Positions 1 to 8,656 of a stretch of 64,000 nucleotides of DNA are shown piece by piece. Numbering within the stretch: position 1 is the first letter of the stretch; every line of letters begins with the position of its first letter. Source of the DNA: CAVTOO01 sp963736355 (GTDB lineage: Bacteria > Pseudomonadota > Alphaproteobacteria > Rhizobiales > Xanthobacteraceae); contig CAVTOO010000004.1 in assembly GCA_963736355.1 (NCBI GenBank), forward strand, positions 124,001-188,000. Reading direction: 5' to 3'. The translations under genes and the position numbers were made by a program. The notes under the pieces are model-generated. The model worked only from the letters and a program-made list of their open reading frames with translations. It ran no database searches and had not been told where the DNA came from.

Positions 1-1
1 G

Positions 2-214
2 GGCCTGTCGCAAATCGATCTCGCGGCGCGGCTTGGCCTGAAATACTACACTTTCGTGTCGCAGGTTGAGAACGGCTTCGGTCGCGTGCCGACCGAGTCG
101 ATGGCGAACTGGGCGGACGCGCTCGGTGTCGAGCCGTCAGCGTTCGCGCGTCATCTCCTGTCGTTTTATGAGCCGGAAATGTACCGGCTGTTGTTTGGGA
201 GTCAGAAGTCATGA
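2..214 (+). CDS. XRE-family helix-turn-helix regulator (3' end only)
   Basis: The reading frame is open from the window edge and ends in TGA at 212-214. The 70 visible residues begin GLSQIDLAARLGLKYYTFVS followed by a QVENGFGRVP segment, which is the recognition-helix half of a Cro/CI-type helix-turn-helix. The C-terminal part (ADALGVEPSAFARHLLSFYE) fits chromosomal XRE regulators. The stop overlaps the ATG of the next gene (ATGA at 211-214), so the two are translationally coupled and probably work together. The N-terminus lies outside the window and the target operator is unknown. Confidence 0.75.
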   Translation, partial: GLSQIDLAARLGLKYYTFVSQVENGFGRVPTESMANWADALGVEPSAFARHLLSFYEPEMYRLLFGSQKS

Positions 215-657
215 ACGTCATCGCGTTCAAGCCTGATCTGCGCAGCGATCGCTGGCGTCGGCAGGAATTGCAGCAAATCGTGACCGCGCTGGGTCCGGCG
301 CTGCGCGCCGATCCGTCGCGCGGCTGGGAAACCGGTTCGACCGAAACCGGCGATCCGCAATTCTACCTGCTTGGCGCGGAGCCGGATGTCGCCTGCGAAA
401 TGTGCATCTCGCGGGTCGGCTCGGTTTATGTGCTGGAGGACGGCGCCGGCCGCGTGCTGTTCGACTGTACAAATCTTGCGACGCTCGGTGAAAAGGCTGT
501 CGCATTCCTGCGCCATGATCGCGGCCAGATCATCGCGAGCTTGACGCTGGCATGGGTGGGTTTCCGTCATTTTGTTCACGACAAGGTCGAAGCGCTGATG
601 GCCGAGGGCGAAGACGTGCTAATCCACTTCGCACCGCAACTCGCGGCTTTTGTCTGA
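211..657 (+). CDS. Hypothetical protein coupled to XRE regulator
   Basis: This is a 148-residue soluble protein with no signal peptide or membrane segment. I do not recognise a named domain. It is coupled to the upstream XRE gene by an ATGA overlap and is followed 20 bases later by the oligoendopeptidase gene, so all three may be cotranscribed. A role as partner or effector of the regulator is inferred only from the coupling. Codon use matches the surrounding genes, which argues that it is real. A third-frame shadow is unlikely because the start is fixed by the overlap. Confidence 0.7.
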   Translation: MNVIAFKPDLRSDRWRRQELQQIVTALGPALRADPSRGWETGSTETGDPQFYLLGAEPDVACEMCISRVGSVYVLEDGAGRVLFDCTNLATLGEKAVAFLRHDRGQIIASLTLAWVGFRHFVHDKVEALMAEGEDVLIHFAPQLAAFV

Positions 658-677
658 TACGGAGAACCTGACCCGAC

Positions 678-2582
678 ATGCCCGCACGTTCTGCGACAGC
701 GCGAGCCGCACGCTCCCGCGTGAAAGCCGCCAAGCCCGCGAAATCAGCCAAAGCCACGACCAAGAAGGCTGTGACCTCCAAGGCTGGCAAGACAGGCAAG
801 TCTGCCAAGTCCGCACTGCCGGTCTGGGATTTGAGCGCGCTGTATGCGTCGATCGATGCGCCGGAGATCGTGCGCGATCTCGACAAGCTCGACGCCGAGG
901 CGATCGAATTCGAGAATCGCTACAAGGGACGGCTCGCGGAAGGCGCGGAGAAAGATGGCGGCGGCAACTGGCTTGCAACTGTCGTCCGCCGCTTCGAGGC
1001 GATCGATGATCTCGCCGGCCGGCTCGGGTCCTATGCCGGTCTCGTGCATGCCGGCAACACCGTCGATCCGAAGATCGCGAAATTCTACGGCGACGTGCAG
1101 GAGCGCATCACGGCCTCGTGGACGCATCTCCTGTTCTTCACGCTCGAACTCAATCGCATCGACGACGCCGTTCTGGAACGCGCGATGCAGGCGCCCGCGC
1201 TCGGCCATTACCGGCCGTGGATCGAGGATGTCCGCAAGGAGAAGCCCTATCAGCTCGAAGATCGCGTCGAGCAATTGTTCCATGAAAAATCGATCAGCGG
1301 CTATTCGGCGTGGAATCGCCTGTTCGACGAGACGATCTCGGGCCTGCGCTTCAAGGTCGGCGGCAAGGATCTCGCCATCGAGCCGACGCTGACGCTGCTG
1401 CAGGATCGCAGCGAGGCCAAGCGTAAAGCCGCGGCGCAAGCACTGGCGAAGACCTTCGGCGCCAATGTGAGGCTGTTCACGCTCGTCACCAACACGCTGT
1501 CCAAGGACAAGGAAATCTCCGATCGCTGGCGCGGCTTTGCCGATATCGCCGACGCGCGCCACCTGTCCAATCGCGTCGAGCGCGAGGTTGTCGATGCGCT
1601 GGTGGCATCGGTGCGCGCCGCCTATCCGAAGCTGTCGCATCGCTATTATGCGCTGAAAGCGCGGTGGCTGAAAAAGAAGAAGCTCGCCTCATGGGACCGC
1701 AACGCGCCGTTGCCGTTCGCCGTGCAGCGCCAGATCGGCTGGGACGAGGCGCAGGGCATGGTGCTCAACGCCTATCGTGATTTCTCGCCGCGCATGGCCG
1801 ATGTCGCGGAACGGTTCTTCACCGATCGCTGGATCGACGCACCGGTGCGTCCCGGCAAGGCGCCGGGCGCCTTCGCGCATCCGACCACGCCGTCGGCGCA
1901 TCCGTTCGTGCTGCTCAACTATCAGGGCAAGCCGCGCGACGTGATGACGCTCGCCCATGAACTCGGCCATGGCGTGCATCAGGTGCTGGCCGCGCCGAAT
2001 GGCGCGCTGATGGCGCCGACACCGCTGACGCTTGCGGAAACCGCGAGCGTGTTCGGCGAGATGCTGACCTTCAAGCGGCTCCTGTCATCGACCAAGGACA
2101 AGAAGCAGCGTCAGGCGCTGCTCGCGGGCAAGGTCGAGGACATGATCAACACCGTCGTGCGCCAGATCGCCTTCTATACGTTCGAGCGCATGGTGCATGG
2201 CGAGCGGCGCAAGGGCGAGCTCACCGCGCAGCGGATCGGCGAAATCTGGATGGAGGTGCAGCGCGAGAGCCTGGGTCCGTCGATTGAGCTGATGCCGGGC
2301 TACGAGAACTTCTGGACCTACATCCCGCACTTCATCCACTCGCCGTTCTACGTCTATGCCTATGCCTTCGGCGACTGCCTCGTGAACGCGCTTTATGCGG
2401 TCTATGAGAATGCCAATGAGGGCTTCGCCGAGCGCTACCTCGCCATGCTGGCGGCGGGTGGCACCAAACATCATTCGGAGCTGCTGCAGCCGTTCGGCCT
2501 CGATGCCCGCGACCCGGCCTTCTGGGATGGCGGTTTGTCGGTCATTGCCCGCATGATCGACGAGCTGGAGGCGATGGGGTAG
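678..2582 (+). CDS. pepF: M3-family oligoendopeptidase (PepF-type)
   Basis: This 634-residue cytosolic zinc metallopeptidase would degrade short peptides. The zinc site HELGH is at residues 427-431, and the downstream glutamate ligand lies in LAETASVFGE at about residue 454, the spacing of the M3/PepF family. The C-terminal region with YIPHFIHSPFYVYAYAFG is also typical of M3 enzymes. The first 45 or so residues are rich in Lys, Ala and Ser and precede the usual PepF start, so translation could begin further in, although the ATG at 678 has a GGAG-like sequence just upstream. The gene is complete and shows no frame break. Confidence 0.93.
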   Translation: MPARSATARAARSRVKAAKPAKSAKATTKKAVTSKAGKTGKSAKSALPVWDLSALYASIDAPEIVRDLDKLDAEAIEFENRYKGRLAEGAEKDGGGNWLATVVRRFEAIDDLAGRLGSYAGLVHAGNTVDPKIAKFYGDVQERITASWTHLLFFTLELNRIDDAVLERAMQAPALGHYRPWIEDVRKEKPYQLEDRVEQLFHEKSISGYSAWNRLFDETISGLRFKVGGKDLAIEPTLTLLQDRSEAKRKAAAQALAKTFGANVRLFTLVTNTLSKDKEISDRWRGFADIADARHLSNRVEREVVDALVASVRAAYPKLSHRYYALKARWLKKKKLASWDRNAPLPFAVQRQIGWDEAQGMVLNAYRDFSPRMADVAERFFTDRWIDAPVRPGKAPGAFAHPTTPSAHPFVLLNYQGKPRDVMTLAHELGHGVHQVLAAPNGALMAPTPLTLAETASVFGEMLTFKRLLSSTKDKKQRQALLAGKVEDMINTVVRQIAFYTFERMVHGERRKGELTAQRIGEIWMEVQRESLGPSIELMPGYENFWTYIPHFIHSPFYVYAYAFGDCLVNALYAVYENANEGFAERYLAMLAAGGTKHHSELLQPFGLDARDPAFWDGGLSVIARMIDELEAMG

Positions 2583-2679
2583 GCGGTTCGGCCGGTCCGT
2601 GGCCCCTGGGCCGCGGCAGCGGGCTTTCTGCCTAGTCTTTCACCAGTCGCATTATCTGCCCGATCCCGTTGCTCCGCCC

Positions 2680-2700
2680 CCGCAATTGCGCTAATTGCGG
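2680..2700. promoter_or_regulatory. Inverted repeat before the oxidase subunit IV gene
   Basis: CCGCAATT (2680-2687) and AATTGCGG (2693-2700) form a perfect 8-base inverted repeat around a 5-base spacer. It ends 24 bases before the start codon at 2725. It could be an operator or a leader hairpin for the transhydrogenase operon; no known regulator is assigned. Confidence 0.4.
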
Positions 2701-2724
2701 CGGCACGGAGTTGAGGAGAGAATC

Positions 2725-2877
2725 ATGGCCGACCACGGCACCGTCACTTACGCCACCGCCCCCGGTAACGACATGCCGGCTCATGAGGCGATGTACGAGA
2801 ACTTTATCAAGATGACGAAATACGGCACGTTCTCCGTGATCGTCATCGTTGTGCTGATGGCCTATTTTCTCGTCTGA
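2725..2877 (+). CDS. aa3-type cytochrome c oxidase subunit IV family small protein
   Basis: This is a 50-residue single-pass membrane protein. The first part (MADHGTVTYATAPGNDMPAH) is polar and the C-terminus is a hydrophobic helix (about residues 32-50). This is the pattern of the bacterial aa3 oxidase subunit IV family, which assembles with cytochrome oxidase in the inner membrane. An in-frame upstream start exists at 2695, but GAGGAG at 2713-2718 places the ribosome on the ATG at 2725. The gene commonly sits upstream of pntA in this order, and it does so here. Its link with transhydrogenase is positional only. Confidence 0.85.
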   Translation: MADHGTVTYATAPGNDMPAHEAMYENFIKMTKYGTFSVIVIVVLMAYFLV

Positions 2878-2938
2878 AGGCGCCCGTTCGCGGTGCTGAC
2901 TTAATCCGTCTGAACGACAGCAAGTCGTCGGGGGCGTT

Positions 2939-4066
2939 ATGAAGATTGCGATTGCCCGTGAGACCGAAGGCGGCGAACCGCGCGTCGCTGCAACTCCCGA
3001 CACCGTCAAGAAATTCAAGGCGCTTGGTGCGGATATCGCCATTGAGCCCGGTGCCGGCGTCAAGTCCGGCATTCTCGATGCCGATTACGAGGCCGCCGGA
3101 GCCACACTCGCCGCTGACGCCGTCAGCGGTGCGGATATCGTTCTCAAAGTCCGCAGGCCCGAGGCCGGCGAGTTGTCGCGCTACAAGCGCGGTGCGCTCG
3201 TTGTCGCCATCATGGATCCTTACGGCAACGACGCCGCGCTCAAGGCGATGGCCGATGCCGGCGTTTCGGCTTTCGCCATGGAATTGATGCCGCGCATTAC
3301 GCGCGCGCAGGTGATGGACGTTCTCTCGTCGCAAGCCAATCTGGCCGGTTACCGCGCCGTGATCGAAGCCGCGTCCGAGTTCGGCCGCGCTTTCCCGATG
3401 ATGATGACGGCGGCGGGCACGGTGCCTGCGGCCAAGGTCTTCATCATGGGCGTCGGCGTTGCCGGTCTGCAGGCCATCGCGACGGCGCGCCGTATGGGCG
3501 CCGTTGTGACCGCGACCGACGTGCGTCCGGCCGTGAAGGAGCAGGTCGAGAGCCTGGGCGCCAAGTTCCTTGCCGTCGAGGACGACGAGTTCAAGCAGGC
3601 TGAGACTGCCGGCGGCTACGCCAAGGAAATGTCCAAGGAATATCAGGCCAAGCAGGCCGCGCTCACCGCCGAGCACATCAAGAAGCAGGACATCATCATC
3701 ACCACGGCGCTGATTCCCGGGCGTCCGGCGCCGAAGCTGGTGTCAGCCGAGATGGTGCGTTCGATGAAGCCGGGCTCCGTCCTCGTCGATCTTGCCGTCG
3801 AACGCGGCGGCAATGTCGAAGGCGCAAAGCCAGGCCAGGTGGCCGAGGTCGAAGGCGTCAAGATCGTCGGCTACACCAATGTCGCCGGCCGCGTCCCGGC
3901 ATCTGCGTCCAATCTCTATTCACGCAATCTGTTGTCGTTCGTCGAGACGCTGATCGACAAGGCGGCGAAGGCCGTTGCCGTCAACTGGGACGACGAACTC
4001 GTCAAGGCGACGGCGTTGACCAAAGACGGCGCTGTTATTCACCCGAATTTCCAGCCCAAGAGCTGA
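2939..4066 (+). CDS. pntAA: NAD(P) transhydrogenase subunit alpha part 1
   Basis: This 375-residue soluble domain I of the proton-translocating transhydrogenase binds NAD(H) and exchanges hydride with NADP(H) in subunit beta. It contains the alanine-dehydrogenase/PNT N-terminal fold (MKIAIARETEGGEPRVAATP) and the Rossmann segment around residues 165-190 (KVFIMGVGVAGLQAIATARR). The mobile-loop region VVGYTN-like (IVGYTNVAGRVP) is present. As in many alphaproteobacteria, the alpha subunit is split into separate soluble and membrane genes. A palindromic repeat separates it from the next gene. No frame break is seen. Confidence 0.96.
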   Translation: MKIAIARETEGGEPRVAATPDTVKKFKALGADIAIEPGAGVKSGILDADYEAAGATLAADAVSGADIVLKVRRPEAGELSRYKRGALVVAIMDPYGNDAALKAMADAGVSAFAMELMPRITRAQVMDVLSSQANLAGYRAVIEAASEFGRAFPMMMTAAGTVPAAKVFIMGVGVAGLQAIATARRMGAVVTATDVRPAVKEQVESLGAKFLAVEDDEFKQAETAGGYAKEMSKEYQAKQAALTAEHIKKQDIIITTALIPGRPAPKLVSAEMVRSMKPGSVLVDLAVERGGNVEGAKPGQVAEVEGVKIVGYTNVAGRVPASASNLYSRNLLSFVETLIDKAAKAVAVNWDDELVKATALTKDGAVIHPNFQPKS

Positions 4067-4111
4067 GCATGATCCGGAAAAGTGGGAACCGGTTTTCCGA
4101 CAAGATCATGC
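4067..4111. repeat. 45-base palindromic extragenic repeat, copy 1
   Basis: The element begins GCATGATCCGGAAAAG and ends GACAAGATCATGC. Its outer arms GCATGATC/GATCATGC are inverted, as are inner arms CCGGAAAA/GGTTTTCCG. It lies one base after the pntAA stop and before pntAB. Close copies are at 22037, 24976 and 37859, and a degenerate one at 15151. Confidence 0.9.
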
Positions 4112-4136
4112 TCGAAACGCAACAAGAGGCATCCTG

Positions 4137-4454
4137 ATGGACCACGTCGCTGCCGTCGATCCGTTTGTGTTCCGCTTGTCCATCTTCGTCTTGGCCGTTT
4201 TCGTCGGCTACTACGTCGTCTGGTCGGTGACGCCGGCGCTGCATACGCCGCTGATGTCGGTGACCAACGCCATCTCGTCCGTCATTGTCGTCGGTGCGCT
4301 GCTCGCGGTCGGTGTCGCGCTCGCAACCAACGATCAGGGCCCGCTGTGGGCGCGCATTCTCGGCTTCATCGCTCTGATCTTCGCATCGGTGAATATTTTC
4401 GGCGGCTTTCTGGTCACCCAGCGCATGCTGGCGATGTACCAGAAGAAGAAGTGA
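4137..4454 (+). CDS. pntAB: NAD(P) transhydrogenase subunit alpha part 2 (membrane)
   Basis: This 105-residue inner-membrane protein supplies part of domain II, the proton channel of transhydrogenase. Three hydrophobic helices are visible at about residues 12-32, 45-65 and 72-95, and the C-terminus ends in a basic QKKK-type tail. An AGAGG sequence lies upstream of the ATG. It sits between pntAA and pntB, 11 bases from the latter. Length and topology match the split-alpha form seen in Rhodospirillum and rhizobia. Confidence 0.94.
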   Translation: MDHVAAVDPFVFRLSIFVLAVFVGYYVVWSVTPALHTPLMSVTNAISSVIVVGALLAVGVALATNDQGPLWARILGFIALIFASVNIFGGFLVTQRMLAMYQKKK

Positions 4455-4465
4455 GGATCTGAGCG

Positions 4466-5863
4466 ATGAGCGCCGATCTAGCCGCATTGCTTTATCTCGT
4501 CGCCGGTGTGCTCTTCATCCTGGCGCTGCGCGGGCTGTCGAGCCCGGCCACCAGCCGTCAGGGCAACCTGTTCGGCATGATCGGCATGGGGATCGCGGTG
4601 GCGACGACCCTTGCCGCGCACCCTCCGGCCGATGCGATGGGCTGGATTCTCGTCGTCGGCGGCATCGCCATCGGCGGTGGCGTCGGCGCGGTGATCGCGC
4701 GCCGCGTGCCGATGACCTCGATGCCGGAACTCGTCGCCGCCTTCCATTCGCTGGTCGGCATGGCGGCGGTGCTGGTTGCGGCAGCGGCCTTTTACGCGCC
4801 TGCGGCCTTCGATATTGGCACGCGCGGCGCGATCCATAAATCGAGCCTCGTGGAAATGGCGCTCGGCGTTGCCATCGGCGCGCTGACCTTCACCGGTTCG
4901 ATCATCGCCTTCATGAAGCTGTCGGGCCGCATGAGCGGCTCGCCGATCCTTCTTCCCGGCCGCCACATCATCAACATCGCTCTGGCGCTGGCTCTGATCT
5001 TCTTCGTCTATGGCCTCGTGGTGTCGCAGAGCCAGATGGATTTCTGGCTGGTGACGTTCATCGCCTTTGCGCTCGGCGTGCTGATCATCATCCCGATCGG
5101 TGGTGCAGACATGCCGGTCGTCATTTCGATGCTGAATTCGTATTCCGGATGGGCGGCCGCCGGTATCGGCTTCACGCTCGGCAATTCGGCGCTGATCATC
5201 ACCGGCGCGCTGGTCGGCTCGTCGGGCGCGATCCTGTCCTACATCATGTGCAAGGGCATGAACCGCTCCTTCATCTCCGTCATCCTCGGCGGATTCGGCG
5301 GCGAAGTGGCGGCCGCAGGCGGCGCGCAGGAGCAGCGTCCGGTCAAGCTCGGCTCGGCGGAAGACGCCGCCTACATCATGAAGAACGCGCAGAAGGTCAT
5401 CATCGTGCCGGGCTACGGCATGGCGGTGGCGCAGGCGCAGCATGCGTTGCGCGAAATGGCCGACCATCTCAAGCATGCCGGCGTCGAAGTGAAATATGCC
5501 ATTCATCCGGTGGCGGGCCGCATGCCCGGCCACATGAACGTGCTGCTCGCCGAGGCCAATGTGCCTTACGACGAAGTGTTCGAGCTGGAAGATATCAATT
5601 CGGAATTTGCGCAGGCCGACATCGCCTTCGTCATCGGCGCCAATGACGTCACCAACCCGGCCGCCGAAGACGACAAAACCTCGCCGATCTACGGCATGCC
5701 GGTACTGCAGGTGTGGAAGGCGGGCACGGTGATGTTCATCAAGCGCTCGCTCGCCTCCGGCTATGCCGGCATCGACAATCCGCTGTTCTACCGCGACAAC
5801 ACCATGATGCTGCTCGGCGACGCCAAGAAAATGGCCGAGAACATCGTCAAGGGCATGGACTAA
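4466..5863 (+). CDS. pntB: NAD(P) transhydrogenase subunit beta
   Basis: This 465-residue inner-membrane subunit carries about nine helices and a C-terminal NADP(H)-binding domain III. The NADP-binding stretch with IIVPGYGMAVAQAQHALREM and the following AIHPVAGRMPGHMNVLLAEA and GANDVTNPAAEDDK segments are the family hallmarks. It couples proton entry to NADPH formation. It follows pntAB closely with GAGGATCTGAGCG upstream of its ATG. The operon includes the small oxidase-like gene at 2725. Confidence 0.97.
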   Translation: MSADLAALLYLVAGVLFILALRGLSSPATSRQGNLFGMIGMGIAVATTLAAHPPADAMGWILVVGGIAIGGGVGAVIARRVPMTSMPELVAAFHSLVGMAAVLVAAAAFYAPAAFDIGTRGAIHKSSLVEMALGVAIGALTFTGSIIAFMKLSGRMSGSPILLPGRHIINIALALALIFFVYGLVVSQSQMDFWLVTFIAFALGVLIIIPIGGADMPVVISMLNSYSGWAAAGIGFTLGNSALIITGALVGSSGAILSYIMCKGMNRSFISVILGGFGGEVAAAGGAQEQRPVKLGSAEDAAYIMKNAQKVIIVPGYGMAVAQAQHALREMADHLKHAGVEVKYAIHPVAGRMPGHMNVLLAEANVPYDEVFELEDINSEFAQADIAFVIGANDVTNPAAEDDKTSPIYGMPVLQVWKAGTVMFIKRSLASGYAGIDNPLFYRDNTMMLLGDAKKMAENIVKGMD

Positions 5864-5897
5864 CCTCGTCCTTTGTCGCTGGTCTGGAGACAGGCTC

Positions 5898-6092
5898 GTG
5901 GCCCTCAACCGGGAATGGCATCAGGCTCACCGGATGGCGAAGAACGCCACGCTCGCGCAGCGCGTGCGCTGGCATGTCGCCCATGCTCGCCATTGCGGGT
6001 GCCGCGCGATGCCGGACAGTATCAAGCGCGAAATTGCCTCCAGGGCGAAGGCACCTGCCGCGCCGGTCCGCCGCCGGAAGACCAAAACCTGA
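5898..6092 (+). CDS. Conserved small basic protein
   Basis: The 64-residue product starts at GTG with GGAG at 5885-5888 upstream. The core segment MAKNATLAQRVRWHVAHARH followed by CGCR resembles small conserved proteins I recall from Bradyrhizobium relatives, with a His/Cys cluster (HARHCGCR) that could bind a metal. The C-terminus is basic (RRRKTKT). Overlapping reading frames in the same stretch have no comparable ribosome site. Function is unknown. It lies downstream of pntB and may be the last gene of that transcript. Confidence 0.6.
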   Translation: MALNREWHQAHRMAKNATLAQRVRWHVAHARHCGCRAMPDSIKREIASRAKAPAAPVRRRKTKT

Positions 6093-6238
6093 TCCTGACT
6101 GCCATTGTTATGCTTGAGGCTGCCAAAACCGTGTGATCACGGGGCTTTGCGAGCCCTTGCCATGCTTCTGTCCAGATTGATCCCTCAATAGGTCCAAAAG
6201 CTCGATCATTAGTTCCCCGGGCTTGGGCAGAGGATTTT

Positions 6239-7033
6239 ATGGTGTCCCGTTACGTTTCCAAATTCATGACCGACTTTTTGCCGACTGCGGCTGCCACGGT
6301 GATCCCGTCGGTGTTCGCGACCGTGATCGGTGCGTGGATCGTCACGCACTACATCAATCCCAAGGATTCCGGCGATCAGTCGAAGGCGAAGACCGAAGCG
6401 TCGGCGCCGGTCGCCAAGGCGCCGCTGAACGGCGCGAGCGGCATGACACCGCGTCCCGTCGAGAACGTCGCGGTCAAGCCAATCGCCGTTGAACAGCCTG
6501 AAGCCAAGCGCAATGTCCGCGAGAAGGCTGCGACCGAGAAGGCCGTGACGCCGTCCAAGGAAACCAACAAGGAAGCCAAGGCCACCCCGCAATCGGTTGT
6601 GACCCCGGTCCAGCGCACTGAGGAGCGCCGTGATGCGACCGATCTGGCGCGTGCTGCGCTGGAGCGCCTGCGTCAGGACGCGCCTGAGGCGGTTCGCCCG
6701 TCGCCTGTGCCTGTCATCGCGACGCCTGCGGCATCCGCGCCGGTTGCGCCGGCGCCGATTCCGACTGCACCGGCCGTTGCTGCGACGCCCGCACCTGTTG
6801 CTATCCCGTTGGCACCGGCTCTGCCGCCGCCGGTCGTGATCACGGCGCCGCGCGACATTCAGCCGGCGTTTGAAGCCTCGTCGCGTCCCACCCCCCCGGC
6901 CGATATTCCGGCGAATGGGGATGGCTTGGCGACGGGCTCAGCCATGTCAGAGCGTGCGTCGGACAATCCGTCGCTGTTCGGGGGCCTGAAGTCTGCCGCG
7001 AAGTCTCTGGTCGATACCGTCGTCCCGCGCTGA
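6239..7033 (+). CDS. Membrane-anchored Ala/Pro-rich hypothetical protein
   Basis: The 264-residue protein has one hydrophobic segment near the N-terminus (about residues 16-37) followed by a long low-complexity region. Residues 45-130 are charged (Lys, Glu, Ala) and residues 145-225 are dominated by Pro, Ala and Val. The layout suggests an N-anchored protein with an extended, disordered domain. No catalytic motif is visible. The stop codon TGA sits in the loop of a GC hairpin at 7023-7039 that probably contributes to termination. Confidence 0.65.
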   Translation: MVSRYVSKFMTDFLPTAAATVIPSVFATVIGAWIVTHYINPKDSGDQSKAKTEASAPVAKAPLNGASGMTPRPVENVAVKPIAVEQPEAKRNVREKAATEKAVTPSKETNKEAKATPQSVVTPVQRTEERRDATDLARAALERLRQDAPEAVRPSPVPVIATPAASAPVAPAPIPTAPAVAATPAPVAIPLAPALPPPVVITAPRDIQPAFEASSRPTPPADIPANGDGLATGSAMSERASDNPSLFGGLKSAAKSLVDTVVPR

Positions 7034-7039
7034 GCGCGG
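7023..7039 (+). terminator. Hairpin overlapping a stop codon
   Basis: CCCGCGC and GCGCGGG form a 7-base stem around a TGA loop. The loop triplet is the stop codon of the 6239-7033 gene. A short TTT follows. It may help end plus-strand transcription ahead of the convergent rpsU terminator. Confidence 0.45.
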
Positions 7040-7071
7040 GTTTCCCGGACAAATTTCGAGCGCCAAAAACA

Positions 7072-7098
7072 AAACCGCGGGCCCAAGGCCCGCGGTTT
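7072..7098. terminator. Bidirectional-looking terminator, mainly for rpsU
   Basis: AAACCGCGGGCC and GGCCCGCGGTTT form a perfect 12-base stem with a CAA loop. On the minus strand the stem is followed by TTTTGTTTTTGG, a U-rich tract suited to ending rpsU transcription. Confidence 0.85.
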
Positions 7099-7123
7099 AA
7101 TTCTATCAGATCAATCGAAGATG

Positions 7124-7411
7124 TTAGCGCGGGCCGCTCGGTCGGCCGCCGCGGTCACCACCACGGTCGCCGCCGGGTCCGCCCAGCACGGGCTTCGGCT
7201 TCATCGGCAACAGGCCTTCGCGCTGCAGCTTCTTGCGCGCGAGCTTGCGCGCACGGCGCACGGCCTCGGCCTTTTCACGGGCCTTCTTCTCGGAGGGCTT
7301 TTCGTAGTGACCGCGCAGCTTCATCTCGCGGAAAATACCCTCGCGCTGCATCTTCTTCTTGAGCGCCTTGAGGGCTTGATCGACGTTGTTATCGCGAACC
7401 AGAACCTGCAC
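7124..7411 (-). CDS. rpsU: 30S ribosomal protein S21
   Basis: This 95-residue protein of the small ribosomal subunit starts MQVLVRDNNVDQALKALKKK, the S21 signature, and continues with REGIFREMKLRGHYEKPSEK. The start is GTG at 7409-7411 with GAGG upstream. Compared with E. coli S21 (71 residues) it has a C-terminal extension rich in Gly, Asp and Arg (GGPGGDRGGDRGGRP), which is common in alphaproteobacterial S21. A strong terminator lies downstream. Confidence 0.96.
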   Translation of the reverse strand: MQVLVRDNNVDQALKALKKKMQREGIFREMKLRGHYEKPSEKKAREKAEAVRRARKLARKKLQREGLLPMKPKPVLGGPGGDRGGDRGGRPSGPR

Positions 7412-7549
7412 GCGGCATCCTCTTCTCTAGATCGAGCGGTGACCGTCTCGAATATGAATTAGGGTCGTCCGGACCGGCTTAAAGCCTGAAATTCCGACGT
7501 CAGGGGCGTGCATTTATCAGACCGGGAACGGGATGTCCATTGGGCCTGC

Positions 7550-8641
7550 TCATTTCCGGCCGTTTGCCGGGTCTGGCTCCACAACGGTGACATGCCCCAT
7601 TTTACGGCCCGGCCGGGCGTCGCCCTTGCCATAAAGATGGACCGTGGCGCCGGGAACGGTCAGCCAGTCGCGATATGTGTCGATTTCGGCCCCGATCAGG
7701 TTGGTCATGGTCACCCGGCCCAGCCGCCTGGTCGGGGCGATCGGCCAGCCGGCAATGGCCCGGATATGCTGCTCAAACTGTGACACCGAGCAGCCGTCGA
7801 GCGTCCAGTGGCCGGAATTGTGGACGCGAGGCGCCATCTCGTTGACCAGCAGATCAGGGCCCTTGTCGCCTTGCACCACGAACATTTCCACGCCCATGAC
7901 CCCGACATAGCCGAAGGCGTCGGTGATCCGGGTGGCGATCTCGCGGGCACGGTCGGCAAGCGCGGGGGGAATCGCCGCCGGTGCGCTTGAGACCTTGAGG
8001 ATGTGATCGCGGTGCTCGTTTTCGGTGACGTCGAAGCACTCGACGCGGCCGTCATGGCCTCGGGTGACGATCACCGACACTTCGCGCTCGAACGGAACGA
8101 ACGCCTCCAGGATCGCCGCACGCGTCGCGAGATCGCGCCAGACGTCGCCCAGGCCCTCGGCCGTCTTGATCTTGATCTGGCCCTTGCCGTCATAGCCGAA
8201 ACGGCGGGTCTTCAGAATCGACGGGACGCCGAGCCTGGCGACCGCGTCGCGCAGGCCCGCTTCCGAGGTGACGTCGGCATAGCGCGCCGTGCCGATGCCG
8301 AGCTGCGTGACGAAGTTCTTCTCCGCCAGCCGGTCCTGCGTGATTTCCAGGATCTTCGGATCGGGCAGAACCGGCCGCCGCGCGCTCAGGATTGCGGCCG
8401 TGGCCGAGGGCACATTCTCGAATTCATAAGTGATGACATCGACATCGGCGGCGAACATTTCGAGCGCCTCGACATCGGCATATTCGGCGCAGGTCGAGCG
8501 CGGCACCACGTCGAAGGCCGGCGAATCCGGGTCCGGCGAAAACACGTGGCATTTGAAGCCCAGCCGCGCCGCCGCGAGCGCCAGCATGCGGCCCAATTGT
8601 CCGCCGCCGAGAATCCCGATTGTCGATCCGACCTTGAGCAT
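7550..8641 (-). CDS. purK: N5-carboxyaminoimidazole ribonucleotide synthase
   Basis: This ATP-grasp enzyme converts AIR, bicarbonate and ATP to N5-CAIR in purine synthesis. The N-terminus GSTIGILGGGQLGRMLALAA is the PurK nucleotide fold, ILKTRRFGYDGKGQ is the ATP-grasp loop, and EMAPRVHNSGHWTLDGC is the conserved substrate region. I chose the ATG at 8641 (363 residues) because AAGG lies just upstream. A TTG precedes it by one codon. It follows purE by 15 bases, so purE-purK is one operon with its product passed from PurK to PurE. Confidence 0.96.
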   Translation of the reverse strand: MLKVGSTIGILGGGQLGRMLALAAARLGFKCHVFSPDPDSPAFDVVPRSTCAEYADVEALEMFAADVDVITYEFENVPSATAAILSARRPVLPDPKILEITQDRLAEKNFVTQLGIGTARYADVTSEAGLRDAVARLGVPSILKTRRFGYDGKGQIKIKTAEGLGDVWRDLATRAAILEAFVPFEREVSVIVTRGHDGRVECFDVTENEHRDHILKVSSAPAAIPPALADRAREIATRITDAFGYVGVMGVEMFVVQGDKGPDLLVNEMAPRVHNSGHWTLDGCSVSQFEQHIRAIAGWPIAPTRRLGRVTMTNLIGAEIDTYRDWLTVPGATVHLYGKGDARPGRKMGHVTVVEPDPANGRK

Positions 8642-8656
8642 CAAAGACCTTAGCCG

